Of a stretch of 64,000 nucleotides of DNA, positions 1-10,880 are shown one piece after another (within the stretch, counting starts at the first letter, position 1; each line of letters begins with the position of its first letter). Origin of the DNA: Acanthochromis polyacanthus (lineage: Eukaryota > Chordata > Actinopteri > Pomacentridae); contig NC_067123.1 of NCBI RefSeq assembly GCF_021347895.1, forward strand, positions 41,127,527-41,191,526, written 5' to 3'. The translations under genes and the position numbers were made by a program. The notes beneath the pieces were generated by a model. That model saw nothing but the letters and a program-made list of their open reading frames with translations, was not told where the DNA came from and ran no database searches.

Positions 1-75
1 GACAAGACACAAAACGACAAAAATTAGATAAAGACTGATGAAAACATGACAAAAAAATGACAAAAACAAGACAAA
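1..75. repeat. A-rich degenerate gacaaaa repeat, cut by window edge
   Basis: Imperfect repeats of gacaaaa and gacaaaaac fill this stretch. The same texture occurs inside the hAT-like repeats at 1,635-1,925 and 12,060-12,520, so this is probably the A-rich core of another copy whose left part lies outside the window. Confidence 0.6.
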
Positions 76-274
76 ATCTTCAGTTTGCTCTCCTTGTCAG
101 TCTCTGGTTTGTACATTTAGTTTTTTCTGCCTTCTTTGCCTTCCTCCTCTCTGTTTATTTGCTTTCCTCATGTTCCTTGTGCTGTTTTATTTTCTCCTGG
201 AGTTTTGAGATTCGTTTCTCCTCTGGATGAGAATTTTAGCTCATGGATGTTGTATTTTCCTCCAGCCGTCTCGT

Positions 275-474
275 GTTTGTTGTAGGGCTGGACCCAAATA
301 TTCGAATATTTGTTTGCTACGGCGGTGTCCAGATATTCATTTTGGGATCCGAATATTCGGCCGGAACCCCGGTCGGACGGTACCGGGCGGAATGAATATT
401 CGGATATTCGCCTTTAATAGGACCCGATTATCCGGAGCCCAGAAACCACTGTTCGGGCCAGCCCTAGTTTGTTG
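275..474. mobile_element. hAT-type MITE with perfect 8-bp target duplication
   Basis: A 184-bp element (283-466) is bounded by inverted repeats. The left end starts TAGGGCTGG and the right end is its exact complement for nine bases, with partial matching beyond. It is flanked by the identical 8-mer gtttgttg at 275-282 and 467-474. An 8-bp duplication with TAGGG-type ends fits the hAT superfamily. The interior is rich in the self-complementary motif atattcgaatat and has GC-rich ccggaaccccgg sequence. It is too short to encode a transposase, so it would depend on an enzyme supplied elsewhere. The intact duplication suggests fairly recent insertion. Confidence 0.85.
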
Positions 475-645
475 GTCACCTTCTGCTAAATGAGCTCCAG
501 CATTGTGATGATAAATAACAGAGTGGTTGTGTTGTTCATCTGTGTGTGTTTCATGTTTGTATTGTGTGTTTTTTCCCCTACAGATGGTCACATAAATTCA
601 TGCTGCTCAATAAAACACAGGGAACACGTGTGGAACATGAACTCA

Positions 646-646
<1 letters not shown>

Positions 647-680
<34 letters not shown>
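647..680. repeat. (CA)n microsatellite
   Basis: About 17 uninterrupted CA units lie immediately left of the TIR-bounded repeat at 697-899. Confidence 0.95.
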
Positions 681-683
<3 letters not shown>

Positions 684-696
684 TATGTTTTTCTAT

Positions 697-899
697 CATT
701 GTGGGGACATACCATTGACTCCCATTCATATCTAACCCCTAACCCTAACCCAAACCTAACCCTAACCTTAACCCTCTACCTAACCCTAACCCAGACCAAA
801 ACAATGTCTAACCCTAAAGAAACGTTTTTGCACTTTTACTTTTTTCAGTAACAACAACATGGCCAAGGATGTTGTGAGGACATTTTGTCCCCACAATGT
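697..899. mobile_element. TIR-bounded dispersed repeat with telomere-like TAACCC motifs
   Basis: The left end cattgtggggaca (697-709) is the exact inverted complement of tgtccccacaatg (887-899). Positions about 733-792 hold several TAACCC/TAACCCTAACCC motifs, the complement of the vertebrate telomere repeat but interrupted. The rest includes an acttttacttttttcagtaac segment. A near-identical copy of most of the element is at 35,905-36,045. Both copies are embedded in (CA)n tracts. No coding capacity is visible. It is likely a non-autonomous DNA element; the superfamily is not assigned because no clear target duplication is visible in the CA flanks. Confidence 0.7.
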
Positions 900-911
900 A
901 GCAAATGCTAA

Positions 912-932
912 AACACAAACACACACACACAA

Positions 933-965
<33 letters not shown>

Positions 966-966
966 C
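912..966. repeat. (CA)n microsatellite, interrupted
   Basis: CA units with aaac interruptions follow the right inverted repeat of the preceding element, so that element sits inside a CA tract. Confidence 0.9.
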
Positions 967-1297
967 TCTGAAGGAAAACAGTCCGGTCCTGATGGTGGAG
1001 GAGCTTCAGGGAGAATCCTCACCAGGGAGCATCTCTGTCTGCATGAGTCACTGCATAAAATCTCCATCTTAATTCATTTCCTCCATTTCTGAGCTCCAAA
1101 ATGTTTTTTTCTTGAAGCTGAATTAGAATTTTTTTTGCCTCGAGGGCAGAAGAATCTGAGAGTGAAAGTGAAGCAGATCCTTCATCAGTCAGACTGACGG
1201 CGTCGTTCAGAACACCTGGAATCCAGGTAGAGCTGAATGTTCTGCTCCATTTCTGGTTCTAAACGCTGCATTAATGCTGCACATTTACCCTCTATAG
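967..1297. other. No gene recognised
   Basis: About 330 bp of single-copy-looking sequence with no domain-bearing open frame, repeat or RNA gene that I can see. Confidence 0.5.
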
Positions 1298-1950
1298 CAG
1301 GACAGTCAAACTCATCTTAGTCCATGTTCCACATCCAGTCCAGTCTGATCTCCAGTAAAACCAGTAAAACCACAGCATGATAATCGTAAATAACCACAAC
1401 TCCTCATGGATCCTTTGGTTTAGTGCAGAAATGTTCACATTCAAGGAATTATCTTTTTACCAAACATCATGAACAACCTGAAGTTTATTGAGAAAAATAA
1501 GTTCATTTTCATCCACATTCATCCTCAGTTTATCATTTCCACATTACAACTTCCAGATCACAGAGTGTCTACAAAGGAACACAACATTTAGTCACCTGGA
1601 CCTGAACCATGGAGGATTTACTGGAGGATCAGAACCACAAAAAGACAACAAAACAACAAAAACAAGACAAAATATTCCAAAAAAGATCCAAAATGACAAG
1701 AAAATACAAATGAAAAGAATTAGACAAAAAATGATGAAAGCGAGAAACAAACCGACAAAAATAGACTAACAACACAAAACAACAAAAACGATGCACAAAG
1801 ACAATAAATAATGACAAAATGACAAAAATAAGACAAAAAACACAAATGAGGCAATAAAGAAAACATAAAACTACAAAAATGAGAAAAAATAAAAAACAGA
1901 CAAAATATATGAAAAATGAGACACAAAATTTTAATCTCATAATTCTGTCT
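1298..1950 (+). mobile_element. hAT-like dispersed repeat, copy 1 (right end lost)
   Basis: It begins caggacagtcaaactcatc, matching the left terminus of the longer copy at 11,850. It shares a block at about 1,340-1,605 (tccagtaaaacc, tttagtgcagaaatgttcac, cagagtgtctacaaaggaac) with 8,545-8,790 and part of 16,623-16,715. Positions 1,635-1,925 are a degenerate gacaaaa tract. The expected right terminus (ending near gacaccctg) is not visible, so the element looks 3'-truncated. No transposase frame remains. I recall this terminal sequence type from fish non-autonomous hAT elements; that assignment rests on memory, while the sharing within the window is directly visible. Confidence 0.65.
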
Positions 1951-2241
1951 CAGGAAGTGAAACTTATTAGAAACCAGCAGAAACACACTAAACTCGAAGA
2001 TTCAACAATGAAAATGAACTTTTATGCTCATTTAAATCAGCATCAATATTCTACTGAGCTATACAGCTGGTTTTACCAGTATAACCAGTATAACCAGGTC
2101 CAGACTGGCTCCTGCAGCTCCCTATCATCTGCTCCACATGAAGATAAACGAGCGCTGCTCAGTACTGACAGAAACATCACTTTTGGATGTTTTTGCTGAG
2201 TGCAGAGCGTGAGATGAATTCTGATACACCTGGATCCTCCA

Positions 2242-2347
2242 CGTCTCTTCTCCTCCTTCTTCTCCTCTTTCTCCTCCTTCTTCTTCTTTTTCTTCTCCTC
2301 CTCCTCCTTTTTCTCCTTCTCCCTCTCCTCCTTCTCCTCCTTCTTCA
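2242..2347. repeat. Polypyrimidine (CTT/CTC)n tract
   Basis: About 105 bp of almost pure C/T on the + strand, made of ctcctt and cttctt units. Open frames through it encode only poly-Leu or poly-Lys/Glu and are artefacts. A long homopurine-homopyrimidine tract of this kind can form triplex DNA. Confidence 0.9.
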
Positions 2348-2349
2348 GA

Positions 2350-5342
2350 CCATCCTCTGCTCGGTCCTCCTCCTCCATAATGAAACTAAGGTCTGGATCT
2401 GTAGGCGACTCAACTCCTGATAAAGACTTTTTGCTGTGATGGACTCGAGGCACTTTGAGAGGAGCTCAACCACAAACGCTGCCGGCACATTTACATCCCA
2501 GCAGCCAGAAACACTTCCTTACACTGAGTGTTTGTAAACCGGACTGATCCTGGATCAGGAGGAGGAGGAGGCTGATGGAGGAGGATCCGGGTTTCAGAAA
2601 AAGGAACCACCAGCAGCAGATAAATGGACCAAATGGAGTCTGTTTTAAATGGATCAGTAGCAGTAGGTGGAGAGGATGATGAGGCGTGATGCCAGTATGA
2701 AGAGGAAGGAGGACGCTGATGGGAATGAGAAGCAGGATCTGATTATTCTACGTCTCTACGGCTGGATTTAACCAACGACTCACCTTAAAACAGAATATCT
2801 GATCAACACGACAAACGGTAGTAAAACAAACACAGAACCTGATGGTCCTGTTCTCATGTTTTAGCATTAAAGTCATGCAGGTGATTCATGAAACTCTGTT
2901 CAGCTGATCAATCATGAGATCTACAGCTGATTACTGCAAAAAACTCAAAAGAGCTGCAGAGACTGACCGAGTGAAGAAGGATTCTGATGAAGAACCACTA
3001 CAGAGAGCGTTTGTCTCTCCAGTTAAATTATTATGAATCATTATGAATCCAGTTCAGTGAAGACGATTGATCACGACGTGGACGTTTAATGAGCTCTAAT
3101 CCTGGAGGAGACGTGAAGAAGGTAAATCAACTCAAACACATCAGGCTACAACTTTGTCTGCTCCATATAAAAACAAAACTCATGTTTGTCATTTTCTGGC
3201 TGATTTAAAGAGCAATCTGAGATGGAGCAGAACTTCTTCTCACTGAGGTTTAGTTTCACATTCAGCAGAAGGATCCAGAAACAGGAAAGAAACTCTGACT
3301 GAAGGTTTGGTTGGAGATTAGAAAGTGATGTTTGATGGTTTAAATCAGCATTAAAGTAAATCTGTGCTGGAAGTCTTTATTGGAGTTAAACCACATGTTC
3401 AACGCTTAGATCCCAGATAAACCAATACATTTTGTGTTCTGCTGAAAATTCCTCTAGTTTTTTCATATTACATTCTTTGTTTTTCTTTTCCAGTATCTTG
3501 CAGTTCTACTTCTGTCCACAAACAAAACAGATTCAATCATTCACTCAACCAGAAGCTTCTAGCGGTGATAGTTTACCTGCTGATGAAAACATGATGTTAG
3601 TCATTAAAACTGAAGAACTGAACTAGATGTTCTTCATGTCTTCAGCTCCAGTCTCCACAGAGTTAACTTTCTATCTGAAGCGTATTTTCTCAGAAGTACC
3701 TCTGAACAACATGCCTTTACTATTCATGTCACCATCGCTCCTTTTTCAGCCACTTTTTAATCACACGTGTGCACCCTGGTGACCCAGAACACGGAGAAGA
3801 AGCTTCCAACGTGCAGTAGGAGGTTGAGTTTTACCTGAACATCGTGTTTCCTCCAAACCCTCCATGCAGAGCCTGACCGAACAACAGAACTAAGACAAGT
3901 TAAAAGGATACTGAGGAATAAAGGTCCTACATGAGAAGAACACTCTGGGTGGAACTTCATCCTCACTTCCTGCTTCCTTACAGGGACTTTGTGGCTCTTT
4001 CAAATTAAAAGCCTTTCCAACAACGTCAGAAGTGAGAAGATGACCAAGAGCACAAAGCTGCCATCAAAGCAAAGGGAGTCTGCTCTGAGGAATCCGAAAT
4101 ATATTAAGAGTTATTTCACATTTGTTTGTTTGCTGCATAATTCTCTGTATCTTATTTCACAGTTTTAATGTCAGTATGAATCTACGATGTAGAATGTAGT
4201 AAAAATAAAGAAAAAACATTGAATGAGAACCTTCTACTTTCATAACATCTTTAGAAATGTTGGAACACATTTAGTTTTACACATTATTATGTTATCCAGT
4301 CTTTATTTGTATACTTTTAAAACTGTTTTATAGTTGTATTCATTTTAAATCCTCATGATCTGAGCACATTTCTTCTGAATTCATCATTTTTAATTCGACT
4401 TGTGAACAGCTGCTGGTTTCAAAATGGAACTAAATCAATGAATTAGAATTATTTACTTTGGGAAAATAAAATTCTTTTAGTTGTAAATGAACATATTTTG
4501 AGGATTACCTCTTTAAAAAAGTGCTCCTGTGTTCTTAAAGCATCAGTATTCAGTCTGAGACTCCTTCAGTTGATTGTCAGAGACAGTTTTAAGTTTTTTT
4601 TTATTTCAAGATAAAAACAGCTTTGATTTAAATCCCCCATTCACCACCAAGTCCATCAAACAACTTAAAAACTACATTTCTGAGCCGTGGTGTCCCACTG
4701 AGGCTCTTCAGGCGAGCGTTCTTGTGTTTGCCTCCATTTCCGTCCCAGCGAGCCGTCGTTAACGCCACATGGAATAAACGTCCTCTGGATGACTTCAGTC
4801 ACACACATCTGGACTCATTAACGCTCCGTTTTCTGGGACGTCAACGACACGTCCGCTTAGATTCTGTCTGGTTGTGGAGGAAAAAAGAATCTGACAGAAA
4901 ACCGGAGAGTTCCACGCTTTATTTTCTCCTAAGGCTGCATGTTTAGTTTGTCTAAAACACAGAATAAATGTGATTACATCAAATAAACCCACGCTGAGTG
5001 ATACTAAAGTTTAAAGGGTTGAGTTTCATTTATTTAGTTTCAAAGACAGGTGCAAAGTGAAACAGAGGCATTGAACATTTTCTGCTGGAACTGTGAGCAG
5101 ATAAATGCCCCCCCAGCATCTATAAATGCAACCAAACAGACTCTGATAATGACCAGATTTCAGTTAAAAAATCTCAGATCAGCGTCTGTCCTCTGGGACT
5201 TTATTAAAGATAATTCTGCCAAAGTCAGTGATTTGTCTTCACCAAAACATGAACAAAACCTTCTAGAAAACAACCAATGAAACATAAATGAAGCTTCAGA
5301 AGTCTTTATTGACTAACTTCTTATATATTCCTGAGAGCACCC
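2350..5342. other. 3 kb without a recognisable gene
   Basis: AT-rich single-copy-looking DNA. Open frames are at most about 76 codons and have no recognisable domain, matching neighbours or exon-like clustering. Several AATAAA motifs occur but no linked coding sequence was seen. Confidence 0.5.
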
Positions 5343-5727
5343 ATATGACAGTCCACATAAACACAGCATTCCACGTTTTTCTTTCCATTTTCCAGCTCCT
5401 GCTGAGGGATCCAGGTCAGATGAGATATAAAACCCCTCCAGGGAGTTCTGGGTCTCCTCCCATTGGATGTGCCCTAAAAACCTCCAGAGAAAGACCAATC
5501 AGTTGCTTCCTGATGATGTGAAGGAGCAGAATCTCTACTTGGAGCTCCTCACATCATCTCCAAGTCTGAGCCCAAAGTCCTACAAGGAAACCTCACTGTG
5601 GACGACTGCATCCATGATCTGCTGCTGGTGAGCATCCAGAGATCATCCCTCTGCTAAACACAGAGCTCCTCCCTCTGTCTCACCACCTTCTTCTCAACAT
5701 GGCTGCATTTCCTGTCACTCATGAACA
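5343..5727 (+). repeat. Dispersed fish repeat, family B, copy 1
   Basis: Aligns by eye along its length with 14,085-14,525 (shared tccattttccagctcct, ggtcagatgagatat, gggtctcctcccattgg, ctccaagtctgagcc, gactgcatccatgatctg) and in part with 38,571-38,795. I recognise the core as a decayed copy of a repeat widespread in teleosts, often near non-LTR retrotransposon sequence, but do not assign a family. Stops break every frame. Confidence 0.7.
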
Positions 5728-6262
5728 ACATCCTGAGGATTGTAAGTACAGGAGGTCCTCCACTTACATCACAGTTCTGTTCCTACTGATCTACGTACGT
5801 CCATTTTCACTTTAAGTCAGAAATGTAAACAGAGTCATCACGCTAACCATCAGTTTACATATTTATACAACTACAGGAACACAAACAGTCATTAGCTCAC
5901 ACTGAAACACAACTCAGTAGGAAAATAGCAGAGAAAATGTAAACTAAAAGTCTGACTGACGCTGGGGGACATAAAGAAGTCAGTGGATGAAGAACAATCC
6001 AATGTGGCTGCAAATATAAAGAAAGCCGTCTGATAGCACGGTGTGACGGCTGCATTCAGGATTCATCCTGTGTTTTATCTGTAGTTCTGCAGTAAGATCC
6101 TGCAGCAGATGAACTAAACTGCTCCTTATTTATATCTAATGAGGAGACTGCTTTTACCAAACAACAAAACATTACATGATAGTTTTCTGATTCTACAAAC
6201 ATGTTTCACCATGCTGAATGTGTCTTTCAACAGTTTGCTGACATTTTGCTCCTCTGCACGCC
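5728..6262. other. No gene recognised
   Basis: Single-copy-looking AT-rich sequence between repeat copies. No convincing coding, RNA or regulatory feature was seen. Confidence 0.45.
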
Positions 6263-6270
6263 GTTTTTGA

Positions 6271-6815
6271 ACCCATCCATCCATCCATCCATCATCCATC
6301 CATCCATTCATCATCCATTCATCCATCCATCCATCATCCATTCATCCATCCATCATCCATCCATCCATCCATTCATCCATCCATCCATCCATCCATCATC
6401 CATCCATCCATCCATCCATCCATCCATCCATCCATCCATCCATCATCCATTCATCCATCCATCCATCCATCCATCCATCCATCCATCATCCATTCATCCA
6501 TCCATCCATCCATCCATCATCCATTCATCCATCCATCCATCCATCCATCCATCATCCATTCATCCATCCATCCATCCATCCATCCATCATCCATTCATCC
6601 ATCCATCATCCATCCATCCATCCATCCATCCATTCATCCATCCATCCATCCATCCATCCATCATCCATCCATCCATCCATCATCCATCCATCCATCCATC
6701 CATCATCCATTCATCCATCCATCCATCCATCCATCCATCATCCATTCATCCATCCATCCATCCATCATCCATCCATCCATCCATCATCCATCCGTCCATC
6801 CATCCATCCATCCAT
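6271..6815. repeat. (ATCC)n array with ATC/ATTC variants
   Basis: A 545-bp array of catc and ccat units with periodic catcatcc and cattcatcc variants. It abuts the inverted SINE 3' end at 6,816-6,930. Because that SINE family ends in (GGAT)n, the array reads as the greatly expanded tail of a minus-strand SINE. The Ile-His-Pro-Ser frame through it is an artefact. Confidence 0.95.
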
Positions 6816-6930
6816 TCTCTATCCACCGCTTTATCCTCACTAGGGTCATGGGGGTGCTGGAGTCTATCCCAGCTGACTCTGGTGAAGGCAGGGGACACCC
6901 TGGACAGGTCACCAGTCTGTCACAGGGCCC
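6816..6930 (-). mobile_element. SINE/L2-type 3' tail, 5'-truncated, inverted
   Basis: The reverse complement reads ggccctgtgacagac, gtccagggtgtcccctgcc, agctgggatagactccagc, gaggataaagcgg, matching the 3' parts of the SINEs at 10,268-10,424 and 61,247-61,401. The tRNA-related head is absent. The tail joins directly to the (ATCC)n array on its 3' side. Confidence 0.85.
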
Positions 6931-8170
6931 GTTTTTGATCCCTGCTGCTTTAATTTGTTCTCTTTTCACTGCCTGCAGTTCAACTGATCAATCACCTCAT
7001 CGATCCTGTGCTAGGAGAGTAGATTTTTTAGGTTTTATGCATGTTTTTCTTTTTTTTACAGGATGTGGTGCAACAGATTCATTTTAGTGATTCTTGAAAG
7101 GAGAATAAATTGGTTTTAATGAGACGTAGTGATTTTAAACTGACGTTCATCTTTATGACGAGTGTTTCCAGATCACATTTATTAGTTCCAGGACCATCTG
7201 AAAGCTGAAAACCTTCTTCTGTTTTTACAGCTTCATCCAGATAAAGGGTGTCTGTCTGATGGTTTTTCTAACTGATACGATGCTTTAAAACCTGTTTGGT
7301 GTTTAGAGGTCTGAAGCAAACCACCAGAGGTTAATTAAAGCTGAACAGAGAACACAAACAGCAGCTGTTAGTCTGATTATTTAACAAACTCCAATGAAAA
7401 GTTACAGAAACTAAATGATTTAAAGAATCATTTTCAGTGTAAAGTCCTGAACCTCTACAGAAACTATTTTACTGATCATTGTCATTGATTCCTCCAACAG
7501 ATTACAAGTGTTAGATCCTTAGAACCAGGCGATGAGGGGGGCAACAGGAAGCAGGAAAACTGGTCATCAAAAATATGATTTTCTGATGAAAACCACCCTG
7601 CTCCACCACCTAATGAGTCCTTTACAGAATCTAGTTGGAATGAAATGTTTTATTTTGGTGATTTTTAAACAAGTCCTGTAGAATAAAAATGATTTTAATG
7701 AAATATCAGGACTCCATTCTTGGATTTGTTCATTTTTCTCATTGGAAGGACTTCAGGAAAGTTCAGATTCTGGCAGTTTGTGTCTGATAAATGCTGTCAT
7801 TTTGGGGTTTTTCCATTCAGAGGGTTGAAATCTTGTTTTCACCTCCTACCAGCAGCAATAAAATCTGTTTTAGATGAAAGAAAATGATTCAGATCGGGAC
7901 CACTGCTGTAAAACAATCCAGAAACCTGATTAGTGAGCAGACTGAATGGAATGAGGAGCCGGTCATCAGATCAGCTGCTGAGGCTCAGCTTCATTCAGCT
8001 GCTGGTTATCTCTGCTGCTGTTTTCATCCTCTGTCCATCCTCTGTTCACACCGAGGAGACGCAGAGACGGAGGTGAACTGACTCCTGCTGCTCGCCGGCA
8101 GAATAACGATCAGCCGCTCAGCATGCCGCTCACACATCCTCCATCAATGGACGAGAGAACGAGCACTGGA
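6931..8170. other. 1.2 kb without a recognisable gene
   Basis: Single-copy-looking DNA. The open frames are short (79 codons or fewer) and without known domains. Confidence 0.5.
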
Positions 8171-8178
8171 GTGACAGG

Positions 8179-8207
8179 GAGAGAGGAGAGAGAGAGAGAG
8201 AGAGAGG
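8179..8207. repeat. Short (GA)n tract
   Basis: GA dinucleotides interrupted by gagg; the first of two GA tracts in a purine-rich 200-bp region. Confidence 0.85.
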
Positions 8208-8282
8208 CAGCAAGGTGAACAACGGAGAGGAAGGAGGACGGACGAGGAGTATGGAGGGCGAGAGAGGCAGAGGATTAATGAA

Positions 8283-8285
<3 letters not shown>

Positions 8286-8347
<62 letters not shown>
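8286..8347. repeat. (GA)n microsatellite
   Basis: About 30 uninterrupted GA units. Surrounding sequence (8,160-8,400) is also strongly purine-biased on the + strand. Confidence 0.95.
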
Positions 8348-8348
<1 letters not shown>

Positions 8349-8446
8349 GTGAATAATGGACAGAGAGAGGGAGGCTGAAGATGGACAGGAGTTAAAAAGA
8401 CGAAAGACAAAAACAAGATGGACAGTAATGAATGAAGAGTTATGAG

Positions 8447-8447
<1 letters not shown>

Positions 8448-8512
<65 letters not shown>
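8448..8512. repeat. (CA)n microsatellite
   Basis: About 32 uninterrupted CA units just left of a hAT-like repeat copy. Confidence 0.95.
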
Positions 8513-8513
<1 letters not shown>

Positions 8514-8544
8514 CAGAAACATGCAACAGAATGAGTCCAGGTTC

Positions 8545-8790
8545 TACATCCAGTCCAGTCTGATCTCCAGTAAAACCAGTAAAACCTGTAAAACCACAGC
8601 TTTGGTTTAGTGCAGAAATGTTCACATTTAAGGAATTATCTCTTTACTAAACATCATGAACAACCTGACATTTATGAGGAAAAACAAGTTCAGTTTCATC
8701 CACATTCATCCTCAGTTTATCATTTCCACATTACAACTTCCAGATCACAGAGTGTCTACAAAGGAACACAACATTTAGTCACCTGGACCT
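8545..8790 (+). mobile_element. hAT-like dispersed repeat, copy 2 (internal part only)
   Basis: Shares long identical runs with 1,340-1,605 (for example catccagtccagtctgatct and cacctggacctg). Neither terminus is present. It joins directly to the foldback/MITE sequence at 8,792, so one element interrupted the other or a deletion fused them. Confidence 0.7.
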
Positions 8791-8791
8791 G

Positions 8792-9140
8792 GAACATTCA
8801 CAAAAAAATCAACCAAAATCCAGTGAATTTCTCTGGATTTTGGTTGATTTTTATGTGAATGTTCTCAAAGAAAATTTTACTGATCCATATGTAACCACTT
8901 TAAATATTTTTAGGATTTTTTAAAAAGATTTTTATTCATTTTTTGAAAATGTTTACAATAATTTTCTTGCTAAATCTGGGGGATTTAAAAAAAACTTTTA
9001 AGGAATTATTGGAATTTTCTTTCGGAAGGTTTTGCAAACTTTCAGAAATTTGAGAAAAATTTTTGCTGAATTTTTGGATTTTTTTCAGATAAGGACCCAA
9101 TATTTTTTGGTGCCGTAAATGAAGACAACGGGAGTGTTAA
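8792..9140 (+). mobile_element. Fragment of TTAA-type MITE with internal foldback
   Basis: Positions 8,870-9,140 align with 15,885-16,140 (shared aaggaattattggaattttc, ttgctgaatttttggatttt, gtaaatgaagacaac) and end at gtgttaa, so the right terminus is retained. The left terminus is missing. Positions 8,792-8,864 form a hairpin with 32-bp arms, one mismatch and a 9-base loop. The left arm corresponds to part of the 15,840 copy, so the second arm is an inverted duplication specific to this copy. Confidence 0.75.
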
Positions 9141-9660
9141 AGTTTACCTCATCTTTAACTGACACCAGGTCAAACAGAGATTCAACAGCAGAGAAAGACA
9201 AAATGGGCAAAATGTGGCATCAAAGACACAAAACCACCACAAAGACACACCAGAAAACCCAGACAGAGACACAAATGGACAGAATCAGATTAAAAGAGAC
9301 ACAAACTGAGCCCAGCTAGATGCTAATTCAGTGCAAACAGATAAAAATACCTCATAGACAAACATCAGAAAAGATGAAAACTGTAAAGGAATCAAAACCC
9401 AGAAGGTAGAAATGCAGTGATCTGTGTCATACAATGATCAGAAAAACATTAAAAGTGACTTAAAGAGATGTAAAATGACGACAAATAGAAGCTAATTCAG
9501 CACAAACAGAGATTGAACCACTTCTTAGTCACACAGAAGGAGCATTACATGGTTGTGTTGCAGTTTTATTCATATTTCTTCAAGTTATTTTACTGTTTCT
9601 CCTTCATGCGTTTCCCTCTTATTTGATGTTTGAGCCATCTTCATTGTTTCAGCTCCTCTG
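9141..9660. other. A-rich low-complexity sequence, no gene
   Basis: Positions 9,180-9,310 carry degenerate agacacaaa/cacaaa units like those at 50,566-51,490. The remainder has no recognisable feature. Confidence 0.55.
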
Positions 9661-9672
9661 TGTAGAAATTAT

Positions 9673-10030
<358 letters not shown>

Positions 10031-10041
10031 GTATTTCTCCC

Positions 10042-10424
10042 AGGCTGCACAGTGGAGTAGTGGTTAGCACTTTCGCTTTGCAGCAAGAAGATCCCCGGTT
10101 CAAATCCCGGCCTGGGATCTTTCTGCATGGAGTTTGCATGTTCTCCCTGTGCATGCGTGGGTTTTCTCCGGGTACTCCGGCTTCCTCCCACAGTCCAAAA
10201 ACATGCTGAGGTTAACTGGTTACTCTAAATTGTCCGTAGGTGTGAATGTGAGTGTGATTGTGTGTCTGTATATGTAGCCCTGTGACAGACTGGTGACCTG
10301 TCCAGGGTGTCCCCTGCCTTCACCAGAGTCAGCTGGGATAGACTCCAGCACCCCCCATGACCCTAGTGAGGATAAAGCGGTGTATAGAGGATGGATGGAT
10401 GGATGGATGGATGGATGGATGGAT
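10042..10424 (+). mobile_element. tRNA-derived SINE with L2-type 3' tail
   Basis: The 5' head contains an RNA polymerase III A-box-like tggagtagtgg (10,053-10,063) and a B box ggttcaaatcc (10,097-10,107). The body has the fish-typical ggagtttgcatgttctccc and cttcctcccacagtcc segments. The 3' part from 10,268 (ccctgtgacagactgg) through gaggataaagcgg resembles an L2-clade LINE tail, as in SINEs that borrow LINE enzymes for retrotransposition. It ends in about ten GGAT units. It is inserted next to the (TA)n array. This is the most complete SINE in the window and has no protein-coding function. Confidence 0.9.
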
Positions 10425-10516
10425 ATTTGGCCCTGTTTATGTTCACCTCATTGTGTTTCTGTTTCTGGAGTCTTTAATTATCCCTTTCAGGATCAACTTT
10501 GCTCTTCTTTTCTTTA

Positions 10517-10880
10517 CGTTCTCCCCAGCTGCTTTTCCTTCTGTCTGCCTCCCGGCAACTTTACCTGTCAGCCTAATTAAAGTTATTTCTGTTTGTTTCA
10601 GCTGCCTGTCCACCATGTTGGACCAAATCATAACCTGACCAGCAAAATGGCTGGGAAGACACGCAAAAGAACACAAAACTACACGCAAAACTGACCGGAA
10701 TGAGACACAAAATGTACAGAAATGAATGCAAGAACAGCCCAAAGAGGTAAAATGCCCACAAAGAGAAGAAAAACAGCCTGAAACAGAAGCCAAGAGCCAC
10801 TAAACAGCAACAAAGACACACAAAGAGACCAAAAAGAGAAATGAATCAGCCACACAGACAAAAACAAAACAACACAACAA
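10517..10880 (+). repeat. Dispersed repeat family C, copy 1
   Basis: Shares cagctgctttt, ttctgtctgcctcc, cctaattaaagtt and gaccaaatcata in the same order with 13,719-13,930. Both copies then run into degenerate acgcaaaa/cacaaa-rich sequence. The family is not identified. Confidence 0.6.

Noticed and set aside
733..792. Interstitial telomere marking a chromosome end or fusion
   Set aside because: The TAACCC motifs are interrupted and recur in a second copy of the same TIR element, so they belong to a mobile repeat.
10042..10113. Possible tRNA gene (A and B boxes)
   Set aside because: The boxes belong to a SINE head. The sequence continues into the SINE body and L2-type tail and does not fold into a proper cloverleaf by eye.
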